A program made the translations under genes and the position numbers. Below, piece by piece: positions 1 to 5,349 of a DNA stretch of 8,259 bases. Within the stretch, counting starts at the first letter, position 1. Every line of letters starts with the position of its first letter. The notes beneath the pieces are model-generated. The model had not been told where the DNA came from and searched no databases. It worked only from the letters and a program-made list of their open reading frames with translations. The DNA is taken from assembly GCA_031258265.1 (NCBI GenBank), contig JAIRNB010000095.1, positions 1 to 8,259 on the forward strand. Direction: 5' to 3'. This DNA comes from Treponema sp. (lineage in GTDB: Bacteria; Spirochaetota; Spirochaetia; Treponematales; Breznakiellaceae).

Positions 1-19
1 CAACCTGCGGTTGTTTGTT

Positions 20-115
20 CTTGGCCTGCGCCAAGGATGGAAGCGGAAATACTTTTACCCGCAGGGTAAAAGATTGAAGCGGACAGCCTGGTCCCGCCGC
101 GGAGCGGCGGGAGGC
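20..115. repeat. Three consecutive perfect hairpins downstream of the MFS gene
   Basis: Three palindromes follow one another: CTTGGC/GCCAAG with a 4-nt loop (20-35), CTTTTACCC/GGGTAAAAG with a 3-nt loop (52-72), and CCCGCCGC/GCGGCGGG with a 3-nt loop (93-111). An outer GCCT/AGGC pair (86-89 with 112-115) encloses the last one. A 12-nt near repeat, GATGGAAGCGGA (36-47) and GATTGAAGCGGA (72-83), flanks the middle hairpin. The group lies just past the stop of the minus-strand transporter and may end or protect its transcript. None of the stems is followed by a clear U-run on either strand, so a classical intrinsic terminator is not demonstrated. No coding sequence is supported in positions 1-147. 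Confidence 0.55.
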
Positions 116-147
116 GCCCATAATAGTATCCGTCTACAAACAAACGG

Positions 148-1404
148 TTATGAGCCCTGGGTTTCCCTGTTCCCACGGTAGTACAGCAGGGTTACTACGA
201 TGCCGGCGCTGAGGAGGACGATGTTCAGCATGAAGGGGAAGGCCCGGTTATAGCCTGAGAGAATCCCCCCGATCCAGCCGAAGGGGGAGGTGGCGAACAT
301 GATGATCATGTGCTGAATGGCCATTACCCTGGCCCGCTCCGCCCGGTTTACATGGAGGGCCACCAGGGATTCGGCCAGCATAAGGAGGGTCCCGGAGCCG
401 AAGGCGTCGAAGCAGAGGGAAACGGCGAGGATTCCGTAACGGATAAGTCCCTCCGGGGGGGCGGAGACCAGGAGGCTTTGTCCCGCGATGTATGCGGCAA
501 AACCAAAGAGCAGCGGGGTTCTTAGGGTAAAGCGGGAAAGCCGGGGAACCACGAGGAACAGAAAGGCAATGGCCAGCACGGAACGGAACATGGGGAACAG
601 GGGCAGGAGGGGATCGGGGACCAGGAGTTTCCTGCTGACGATGACCTGCCAAAAGGTGGTGTTCACCATTTGAACGGCCCCCACCAGGGCGGCGATGACC
701 AGGGAAAAGACGGTCCCCTTGGAACTGCCGATGATCTTAAACACCCCGCCGTAACCGGCTAAAAGGCTAAAGATACTTTGGCCCCTGGTCGCCTCCCGCC
801 GTATCATTCCGGTGCGGGTTTCCCTGGAAAAACGGTAGAGCAGGAATATTTTTACCGTCATTATGATAAAAGCGTTGATGTAGAGAATCCTGATCGCCGG
901 AACCAGGGTGAGTCTGGAGACGAGGATCGAAGAAATGGGGGCAAACAGGGCGGAAAGCTGGCCGCAGACGATGACCAGGGAGTAGATTTTGGTTATTTCC
1001 TCTTTTTCCGCGTCTTCCACCAAAAGACAGTCCCAGGAATTCTGCGTTACCTTGAGGACTCCGTTAAAAAGGGCCGCCGCCAGGAAAAACCAGAAATTTT
1101 GGGCCCGCATCCAGATAAGGCAGGGGATACTCCAGGCGATAAAATCGAAGACCGCGGTGGTTTTGCGCCTTCCCATTTTGTCGGTGATTACCCCGCCTAA
1201 AAGGCCGAAGATCACCTGTACCATCATGCAGACGGAGGCGATAAAGCCCACGTCCACATCTTTGAGCCCCAGGGCCAGCATGTAAACCGAAGCGTAGGGG
1301 AGGCAGAGATTCATCGAAAGACCCCAGAGGGGTTCGGTATATACGCAGGCCCGGGGATTCCCCCGCAGTCCCACCAGGGTTGATACCAGGAGATTTTTTG
1401 CCAT
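148..1404 (-). CDS. Major facilitator superfamily (MFS) transporter, substrate unknown
   Basis: This is a 418-residue polytopic membrane protein with the length and pattern of a 12-helix MFS carrier. Hydrophobic helices start at about residue 30, and a charged central loop (about 191-210) separates the two halves. The loop after helix 2 carries the family's motif A: G71, D75, G78 and R79-R80-K81 in GVITDKMGRRK. A conserved-looking P-x-G-W-x-G-G segment sits near 374-380 in the C-terminal half. The substrate cannot be read from the sequence. The ATG at 1404 lacks a clear Shine-Dalgarno sequence, but the residues before helix 1 look like genuine protein, and the next ATG (residue 31) would cut into that helix. 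The gene starts 29 bp after the sensor-kinase stop on the same strand, so the two are probably co-transcribed and translation may depend on the upstream gene. A role in moving the compound sensed by the kinase is inference only. Confidence 0.9.
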   Translation of the reverse strand: MAKNLLVSTLVGLRGNPRACVYTEPLWGLSMNLCLPYASVYMLALGLKDVDVGFIASVCMMVQVIFGLLGGVITDKMGRRKTTAVFDFIAWSIPCLIWMRAQNFWFFLAAALFNGVLKVTQNSWDCLLVEDAEKEEITKIYSLVIVCGQLSALFAPISSILVSRLTLVPAIRILYINAFIIMTVKIFLLYRFSRETRTGMIRREATRGQSIFSLLAGYGGVFKIIGSSKGTVFSLVIAALVGAVQMVNTTFWQVIVSRKLLVPDPLLPLFPMFRSVLAIAFLFLVVPRLSRFTLRTPLLFGFAAYIAGQSLLVSAPPEGLIRYGILAVSLCFDAFGSGTLLMLAESLVALHVNRAERARVMAIQHMIIMFATSPFGWIGGILSGYNRAFPFMLNIVLLSAGIVVTLLYYRGNRETQGS

Positions 1405-1433
1405 ATTGATTGATTATCCGGGGGATCAGACCG

Positions 1434-3989
1434 TTAAATTTTAGATCCCCGTTCCCCTTCTAATTCCCCAAGAACCGCTTCCAGAGCCCCTCGCAGGGCT
1501 TCCAGTTGTTCCCGGTTGTAGTCGCCCCCCTTAAGGGAAGCCTCCGCCCCGGCGGCGGCAGCCCGGAGTTTTTCCGCGCCGATAAGGGCGGCGCTGCTCT
1601 TTAGGCTATGGACCATGCGACGGGCCGCGACAATGATATCATTATATTGTTCCTCTGTATCCCCCCCTTGTCCTTTTTCTTTCTGCCCTTTTTCCTCCTG
1701 CCCTTTCCCCCTTTGTCCTTTTTCCAGGAGGGGCAGGAAATTTTCAAGAAAATTCCGGTTCTGATCGTAGAATATGCGGCGCAGCCTTTCGTAGAGTTCC
1801 CGGTTTCCCTCCGCCGCGTTAAGGCCGGCCTGGTAATCAATCACCGGCGCGGAGTCCCGGACCGGGTCCGGCGGGGCGGGGGAATCCAGGTATTTTGTAA
1901 GGCAGTCCCAGAGTTCCTGGGTGGTAAAGGGTTTCCCCAGGTGGTCCACGATGCCGTAGCGGTGGTAAACGCTGGTATCCTGGGTCAGCACATTGGCGGT
2001 TAGGGCGATGATGGGGTTTGTATAGCCCAGCCGCCTTATTTCCGAAGAAGCCTCCAGCCCGTCCATCACGGGCATGTGGATGTCCATGAGGATAAGACTG
2101 AAGGGCCGCCCCTCCTCTATGCTTTTTTTGACCGCCTCCAGGCCGAGTTTGCCGTTCTCCACGATATTTATTTCCAGGCCAAGCCGTCCCAGGTGATCCC
2201 GGATAAGCTCCTGATTCATCACGTTGTCCTCACAGATCAGAATCCGTCCCAGGAAAACCGGCCGCCGGGTTTCCCCGCTGTCCCCGGATTCCGCCTCCTG
2301 GTTTCCGTACTTCTTGCCGGAAAGTTCAAATTCCAGGCTGAAGCTGAATTTGCTGCCGATCCCCGGGGCGCTTTCCACGCTGAGTTTCCCCCCCATAAGC
2401 TCCACAAGATTTTTGCTGATCGGCAGCCCCAGGCCGGTTCCCCCGTACCTGCGGGTGGTGCTTCGGTCGGCTTGTTCAAAGGGCTTAAAAATATTCGCCA
2501 TCTGGGCCGCGGTCATCCCTATTCCGGAATCTTTTACCTCGAAGCGGAGCAGTACCTTGCCGGACGCGGCCTTCTCCATCGTGATCATAAGCTTCACGGT
2601 TCCCACATTGGTAAACTTGACCGCGTTGGCCAGCAGGTTAAAGAGTACCTGCCGCAGTTTGGTAGGGTCCCCCAGGAGCCTGTATTCGATGAAGGGCTCG
2701 GAGTAGATGTAAAGGGTAATCCCCTTTTCCGCCGCCCTTACACTGATGGTATTTTCGCAGGCCGTAATAAGATCGTGAAGGTCAAAGGGAATCTTCTCCA
2801 GCACAAGTTTCCCCGCTTCGATTTTGGAAATGTCCAGAATATTGTTAAGGATGCTTAAAAGGTCTTTTGCGCTGTTCCTTATTTTTTCCAGATAGTCCCG
2901 GGTTTGTTCCCCCAGGCCGGAATTTTCCAGGGCAAGTTCCGCAAAACCGATGACGCTGTTCATGGGGGTGCGAATCTCGTGACTCATGTTGGCAAGGAAG
3001 GCGGTTTTCATGCCGGAATGTTCCTTGGCCGTCAAAACCGCCTGACGCATCGCCCGGGATGTAACGGCAAGGAGTACGGAGATAAGCAGGAGGACCGTAA
3101 CGGAAAGGAAAATCTCAAATCCGGTCTGCCGCGCTATGGGCCCCCGGATAATAGCCTGATCCACCAGTGAAAAAAGCTTCCATCCGGCGGCGGGGATCGT
3201 CTGGCTGTTGCAGTAACGCCGGGTCCCGTCAAAGCCGGCGATAAAGATCGATTCGCCGTCCCTGGTGTGGAGCAGATCCCGGTACACGCCGCCAAAGCTG
3301 TCGTGGATCGTCCGGTATCCGCCGTTTTTCCCCGGCATCATCAGGGGGTCGGGGTGGACCAGGATGATCCCCGAATTCGCGTTCACCAAAAAGGAAAAAC
3401 CCTGGCCGCCGGCAATGGGATTCCTGTTTACCAGTTCCTGGATGCTGTCCAGGTAGACATCCACCCCCATCACCGCCAGGATTTCCCCGTTTCTCAGAAT
3501 AGCCTTGGATATGGCGATACAGACACTGCCGGAACTCGCGTCCTGGTAGGGATCGCTGATAAAAACTTCCCGGGGGTTTTGGACCGCCCCCATGTACCAG
3601 GCCCGCTTATCGGCCCGCCAGCCCTCCGGTATCTCCCATTCACCGGGAGACCAGATACTCCCGTCGGGATAGCCAAAGTACATTTGGAAAAAACCAGCCT
3701 CGTAATTTTGGTAATGGGCCTCGATAATAGAGCGCAGTTCCCCGCTCTCGTTGGATTCTATGATCCAGCCCAGATCCTCCGCCGCCCCGGTAAGATACCC
3801 AATCTGACTTTCCAGCCAGCCGTTGAGCCGGGAAGCCGCCAGGGAACCGTCATATTCAATCTTGCCCAAAGCCTGGCTAATAAGAACCTTGCCGGTAAAT
3901 ACCGCCCGGGAAATCGCCACCGTCCCCAGGACGATAATACATGCCCCCAGGGCCACTACCATAAGCTTATACCGGGCGTCCCTCATCAT
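1434..3989 (-). CDS. Hybrid sensor histidine kinase (dCache-HisKA-HATPase-REC-Hpt)
   Basis: This is an 851-residue membrane-bound phosphorelay kinase. In order it has a membrane helix (about 9-31), an extracytoplasmic double-Cache sensor (about 35-285), a second helix (about 291-310) and a short linker without HAMP or PAS. HisKA follows with phospho-acceptor H337 in the FLANMSHEIRTPM motif. HATPase has an N-box with N451 and N455, DSGIGM (487-492), an F-box FEQAD (504-508) and GGTGLGL (516-522). The receiver has E587/D588, phospho-acceptor D636, T664 and K686. A C-terminal Hpt has H794 in VHSLKSSA. All expected catalytic residues are present, so a full His-Asp-His relay is likely, ending on a response regulator elsewhere in the genome. 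Residues 756-775 are a four-fold [E/G]KGQx repeat just before the Hpt histidine helix. The start is ATG-ATG at 3989 and 3986, with no Shine-Dalgarno sequence. The MFS gene follows after 29 bp. Confidence 0.95.
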   Translation of the reverse strand: MMRDARYKLMVVALGACIIVLGTVAISRAVFTGKVLISQALGKIEYDGSLAASRLNGWLESQIGYLTGAAEDLGWIIESNESGELRSIIEAHYQNYEAGFFQMYFGYPDGSIWSPGEWEIPEGWRADKRAWYMGAVQNPREVFISDPYQDASSGSVCIAISKAILRNGEILAVMGVDVYLDSIQELVNRNPIAGGQGFSFLVNANSGIILVHPDPLMMPGKNGGYRTIHDSFGGVYRDLLHTRDGESIFIAGFDGTRRYCNSQTIPAAGWKLFSLVDQAIIRGPIARQTGFEIFLSVTVLLLISVLLAVTSRAMRQAVLTAKEHSGMKTAFLANMSHEIRTPMNSVIGFAELALENSGLGEQTRDYLEKIRNSAKDLLSILNNILDISKIEAGKLVLEKIPFDLHDLITACENTISVRAAEKGITLYIYSEPFIEYRLLGDPTKLRQVLFNLLANAVKFTNVGTVKLMITMEKAASGKVLLRFEVKDSGIGMTAAQMANIFKPFEQADRSTTRRYGGTGLGLPISKNLVELMGGKLSVESAPGIGSKFSFSLEFELSGKKYGNQEAESGDSGETRRPVFLGRILICEDNVMNQELIRDHLGRLGLEINIVENGKLGLEAVKKSIEEGRPFSLILMDIHMPVMDGLEASSEIRRLGYTNPIIALTANVLTQDTSVYHRYGIVDHLGKPFTTQELWDCLTKYLDSPAPPDPVRDSAPVIDYQAGLNAAEGNRELYERLRRIFYDQNRNFLENFLPLLEKGQRGKGQEEKGQKEKGQGGDTEEQYNDIIVAARRMVHSLKSSAALIGAEKLRAAAAGAEASLKGGDYNREQLEALRGALEAVLGELEGERGSKI
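1666..1725 (-). repeat. Four tandem 15-bp units inside the kinase gene (KGQ pentapeptide repeat)
   Basis: Units at 1666-1680, 1681-1695, 1696-1710 and 1711-1725 align with only a few differences. On the plus strand each contains a TG(C/T)CC or TGTCC core followed by a C/T run. They encode EKGQR, GKGQE, EKGQK and EKGQG (residues 756-775 of the kinase). The 15-bp unit equals five codons, so gain or loss of units keeps the reading frame. The repeat lies in the Hpt domain between its first helix and the helix carrying H794, a place where a charged flexible insertion could be tolerated. Confidence 0.9.
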
Positions 3990-3993
3990 CTTA

Positions 3994-3999
3994 AGTATA
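3994..3999 (-). promoter_or_regulatory. Possible -10 element very close to the kinase start
   Basis: TATACT matches five of six bases of the sigma-70 -10 consensus and ends only four bases before the first ATG of the kinase gene. A transcript starting 7-8 bases later would begin at about the second ATG and be leaderless. That would fit the lack of a Shine-Dalgarno sequence. No convincing -35 hexamer is present at 16-18 bp, so this is weak. Confidence 0.22.
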
Positions 4000-4132
4000 T
4001 GACCGGCGGGGCATTTTAGCAGCTCATCTTGGGTATAACCCTGTTTTCATCCTAAAACCCCCTAAAAATGTATCAAAATGATCCACTGTTTAGTTTGGGG
4101 GGGCGCACAAGTTTGAAAAGCCGGGCCGCCGG

Positions 4133-4149
4133 CCCCCAATGTACAGCCT
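4133..4149 (+). repeat. 17-bp direct repeat, copy 1
   Basis: CCCCCAATGTACAGCCT matches the copy at 4238-4254 at 16 of 17 positions. The copies lie 105 bp apart inside the palindrome-rich intergenic region. Confidence 0.75.
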
Positions 4150-4169
4150 CTTTTGACGCTGCGCGCCCT

Positions 4170-4189
4170 GGCCAAGCTAAAGCTTGGCC
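4170..4189. repeat. 20-nt near-perfect palindrome
   Basis: GGCCAAGCT (4170-4178) and AGCTTGGCC (4181-4189) are exact reverse complements separated by AA. As RNA this folds as an eight-pair stem with a four-base loop. As DNA it could bind a symmetric dimer. There is no U-run after it on either strand, so it is not a typical terminator. Confidence 0.7.
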
Positions 4190-4237
4190 GCATTAGTTCA
4201 ACATTGGGGCATTTATTGGCGCTAGGCCGTGCCGCAT

Positions 4238-4254
4238 CCCCCAATATACAGCCT
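4238..4254 (+). repeat. 17-bp direct repeat, copy 2
   Basis: CCCCCAATATACAGCCT differs from the copy at 4133-4149 by one base (A for G). Its 3' end runs into a small hairpin, CAGCC-TAC-GGCTG (4249-4261), which the first copy lacks. Confidence 0.75.
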
Positions 4255-4294
4255 ACGGCTGGTTCATCCCGGCCCGCCCTCGCTCCAGCCTCCT

Positions 4295-4313
4295 CGGGCC
4301 GCTTCGCGGCCCG
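4295..4313. repeat. GC-rich perfect hairpin
   Basis: CGGGCCGC (4295-4302) and GCGGCCCG (4306-4313) form an eight-pair stem with loop TTC. Stem length and loop size equal those of the CCCGCCGC-GGA-GCGGCGGG hairpin at 93-111, and both are preceded by GCCT. They may therefore belong to one family of intergenic palindromes, but two copies are too few to prove it. Confidence 0.65.
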
Positions 4314-4396
4314 GCGGTGGCGTCCGCTCCCCCCCCTCCGGGGACCGCGGCCTTAGTCCCCTGTATGTAGACGGTAGTCCACGGGTGTAACAGGCA

Positions 4397-4418
4397 TCCG
4401 GTACACTAAATTACCGGA
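4397..4418. promoter_or_regulatory. Inverted repeat upstream of the deoC promoter
   Basis: TCCGGTA (4397-4403) and TACCGGA (4412-4418) are exact reverse complements 8 bp apart, centred about 23 bp upstream of the putative deoC -35 hexamer. The size and position would suit a dimeric regulator, but no regulator gene lies nearby. Function is inferred from position alone. Confidence 0.35.
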
Positions 4419-4424
4419 CGGAAG

Positions 4425-4450
4425 GGCTTTACGCGATTTTTAGCAAAGCC
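4425..4450. promoter_or_regulatory. Inverted repeat overlapping the deoC promoter (possible operator)
   Basis: GGCTTT (4425-4430) and AAAGCC (4445-4450) are exact reverse complements separated by 14 bp. The repeat covers the -35 hexamer and the whole spacer and stops at the base before the -10. A repressor bound here would block RNA polymerase. Deo genes are commonly under repressor control in other bacteria, but which protein would act here is unknown. Confidence 0.35.
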
Positions 4451-4456
4451 TATGAT
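4428..4456 (+). promoter_or_regulatory. Sigma-70-type promoter for deoC
   Basis: TTTACG (4428-4433, four of six consensus bases), an exact 17-bp spacer, and TATGAT (4451-4456, five of six). Transcription would begin at about 4463 and give a 5' leader of about 45 nt. Of the stretches I examined upstream of genes in this window, this is the best promoter match. Confidence 0.6.
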
Positions 4457-4462
4457 TGGCCT

Positions 4463-4496
4463 GCCGGTTTGTTCCGTGATTTAGCGGAGTACCGGC
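4463..4496 (+). promoter_or_regulatory. Two-tier hairpin filling the deoC 5' leader
   Basis: GCCGGT (4463-4468) pairs with ACCGGC (4491-4496), and inside it TCCG (4473-4476) pairs with CGGA (4485-4488). The hairpin begins at about the predicted transcription start and ends two bases before the Shine-Dalgarno sequence. It could protect the 5' end or affect ribosome access. It is too small to be a recognised riboswitch. Confidence 0.4.
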
Positions 4497-4498
4497 GT

Positions 4499-4503
4499 GG
4501 AGG
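4499..4503 (+). promoter_or_regulatory. deoC ribosome binding site
   Basis: GGAGG lies four bases before the ATG at 4508. It decides the start: an in-frame TTG at 4469 would add 13 residues of non-family sequence, has no Shine-Dalgarno sequence and falls within the leader hairpin. Confidence 0.8.
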
Positions 4504-4507
4504 TAGT

Positions 4508-5224
4508 ATGTCCGGCGATTATAAGAAGTTTACCCCCCAAAGTCTGGCCCGCTACATGGATCATACCCAGCTTAAGGCCCAGGCCCTGCGGGGCGATCTG
4601 GAGAAACTCTGCGGGGAGGCGGCTGCTTACCACTGCAAAACGGTGGCCGTCAATCCGGTCCAGGTGGGATTCTGCGCCTCCCTGCTGAAGGACCTGAATG
4701 TGGCCCAGGCCGCGGATGTTCTGATCTGCGCCACCGCCGGTTTCCCCCTGGGGCAGAACAGCATCGCTATTAAGGCGGCGGAGGCCCTGGAAGCCATTGG
4801 GAACGGGGCGGCGGAAATAGACTATGTGGTGAATATCACGGAACTCAAGGAAAAAAATTACGCTTACGTGGAACAGGAGATGGCCCGCATGGTGGAACTC
4901 TGCCGGGAGCGGGGGGTCCTTTCCAAGGTGATCTTTGAGAACTGCTATTTAAGCGATGGGGAAAAAGGGGAACTCTGCCGTATCGCCCTGGCGGTGGGGC
5001 CGGATTTTATCAAAACATCCACGGGCTTTGGCAGCGGCGGCGCGGTTTTAGATGATGTACGGCTTATGAAGGGTATTGTGGGGGACCGGATCAAGGTTAA
5101 GGCCGCCGGGGGTATCCGCAGCCTGGATACGGCCCTGGAAATGATCGAGGCCGGGGCCGGGCGTATCGGCACCTCCGCCGCCACGGTTATTGTGGATGAA
5201 CTGAAGGAGAGGCTTCGGGGCTGA
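4508..5224 (+). CDS. deoC: Deoxyribose-phosphate aldolase
   Basis: A 238-residue class I aldolase that cleaves 2-deoxy-D-ribose 5-phosphate into glyceraldehyde 3-phosphate and acetaldehyde, the last step of deoxynucleoside catabolism in the cytoplasm. Family motifs appear in order: DHTQLK (18-23), VAVNP (46-50), ICATAGFPLG (73-82), EIDYVVNI (103-110), KVIFENCYL (140-148), DFIKTSTGF (166-174), VKAAGGIR (197-204) and RIGTSA (219-224). The Schiff-base lysine is K169, the proton-relay lysine K198 and the partner aspartate D105. All are present, so the enzyme should be active. It ends shortly after the barrel, at the length of the shorter bacterial DeoC forms, without the longer C-terminal tail of the E. 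coli type. It has its own promoter and is not followed by deoA, deoB or deoD in this window. Confidence 0.97.
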   Translation: MSGDYKKFTPQSLARYMDHTQLKAQALRGDLEKLCGEAAAYHCKTVAVNPVQVGFCASLLKDLNVAQAADVLICATAGFPLGQNSIAIKAAEALEAIGNGAAEIDYVVNITELKEKNYAYVEQEMARMVELCRERGVLSKVIFENCYLSDGEKGELCRIALAVGPDFIKTSTGFGSGGAVLDDVRLMKGIVGDRIKVKAAGGIRSLDTALEMIEAGAGRIGTSAATVIVDELKERLRG

Positions 5225-5226
5225 TA

Positions 5227-5248
5227 CCGGCGGGGCTTGAATCGCCGG
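5227..5248 (+). other. GC-rich hairpin immediately after the deoC stop
   Basis: CCGGCG (5227-5232) and CGCCGG (5243-5248) form a six-pair stem with a 10-nt loop, starting two bases after the deoC TGA. No U-run follows. It may stabilise the mRNA 3' end or take part in termination. A T-run at 5289-5293 follows another GC-rich stretch about 40 bp further on. Confidence 0.4.
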
Positions 5249-5289
5249 GCTTCATGCGATCAGGCTGCCGCGTTTCCGGGTCCGGCCCT

Positions 5290-5347
5290 TTTTGGCTTGC
5301 AAGTCTTCCAAAAGCACGGCTTTTGTAATGGACGGCCTTACAAAGGC
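5290..5347. terminator. Overlapping hairpins between the convergent deoC and barrel genes
   Basis: Three possible stems share arms. TTTTGG (5290-5295) pairs with CCAAAA (5308-5313). CAAAAGC (5309-5315) pairs with GCTTTTG (5319-5325) over a 3-nt loop. GCTTTTGTAA (5319-5328) pairs with TTACAAAGGC (5338-5347) over a 9-nt loop, with one mismatch on the DNA that is G-U in minus-strand RNA. The last ends three bases from the barrel-gene stop. Read on the minus strand, it is followed by a short T-rich stretch. A bidirectional terminator is plausible but the U-runs are short. Confidence 0.45.
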
Positions 5348-5349
5348 GT

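Larger units (their letters stand above)
4020..4375. other. Palindrome-rich non-coding region between the kinase and deoC
   Basis: About 350 bp with no credible gene. It contains many inverted repeats: GCCGG/CCGGC (4120-4133), a 20-nt palindrome around AAGCTAAAGCTT (4170-4189), CAGCC/GGCTG (4249-4261), CGGGCCGC/GCGGCCCG (4295-4313) and GGGGAC/GTCCCC (4340-4361). It also holds two copies of a 17-bp direct repeat. CCCCAATGT at 4134-4142 is matched by its complement ACATTGGGG at 4201-4209, so the AAGCTT palindrome could sit inside a larger stem. The composition (long G/C runs) differs from the promoter-like stretch to its right. It may be a dispersed repeat or a structured RNA. I cannot decide between them from this window. 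Confidence 0.6.

Noticed and set aside
2..180. Open plus-strand frame from the window edge through the hairpins to TAG at 178
   Set aside because: It runs into the end of the transporter gene on the other strand, and its Arg/Gly-rich translation comes from the hairpin arms. It could be a gene tail only if the sequence to the left supports it.
2076..2858. 260-codon open frame on the plus strand opposite the kinase gene
   Set aside because: It is antisense to the unmistakable HisKA/HATPase/receiver coding region. Its length follows from the G+C-rich codon use there, and the protein has no recognisable motif.
3267..4019. 250-codon open frame on the plus strand opposite the Cache sensor
   Set aside because: Antisense shadow of the same gene. 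It runs through the kinase start into the intergenic region, with no domain and no sensible start.
4153..4356. 67-codon plus-strand frame in the intergenic region (and a 60-codon minus-strand frame at 4062-4244)
   Set aside because: Low-complexity Ala/Pro/Arg-rich translations of palindromic G/C-rich DNA, overlapping one another on opposite strands, with no convincing ribosome binding site.
130..4374. CCGTCTACA (130-138) and its complement TGTAGACGG (4366-4374) as inverted ends of a mobile element around the kinase and transporter
   Set aside because: A 9-bp inverted match is expected many times by chance in 8 kb. There is no transposase, no longer terminal repeat and no target-site duplication.
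4469..4507. Upstream TTG start extending deoC by 13 residues
   Set aside because: The added residues are not family-like, there is no Shine-Dalgarno sequence before TTG, and GGAGG directly precedes the ATG at 4508.
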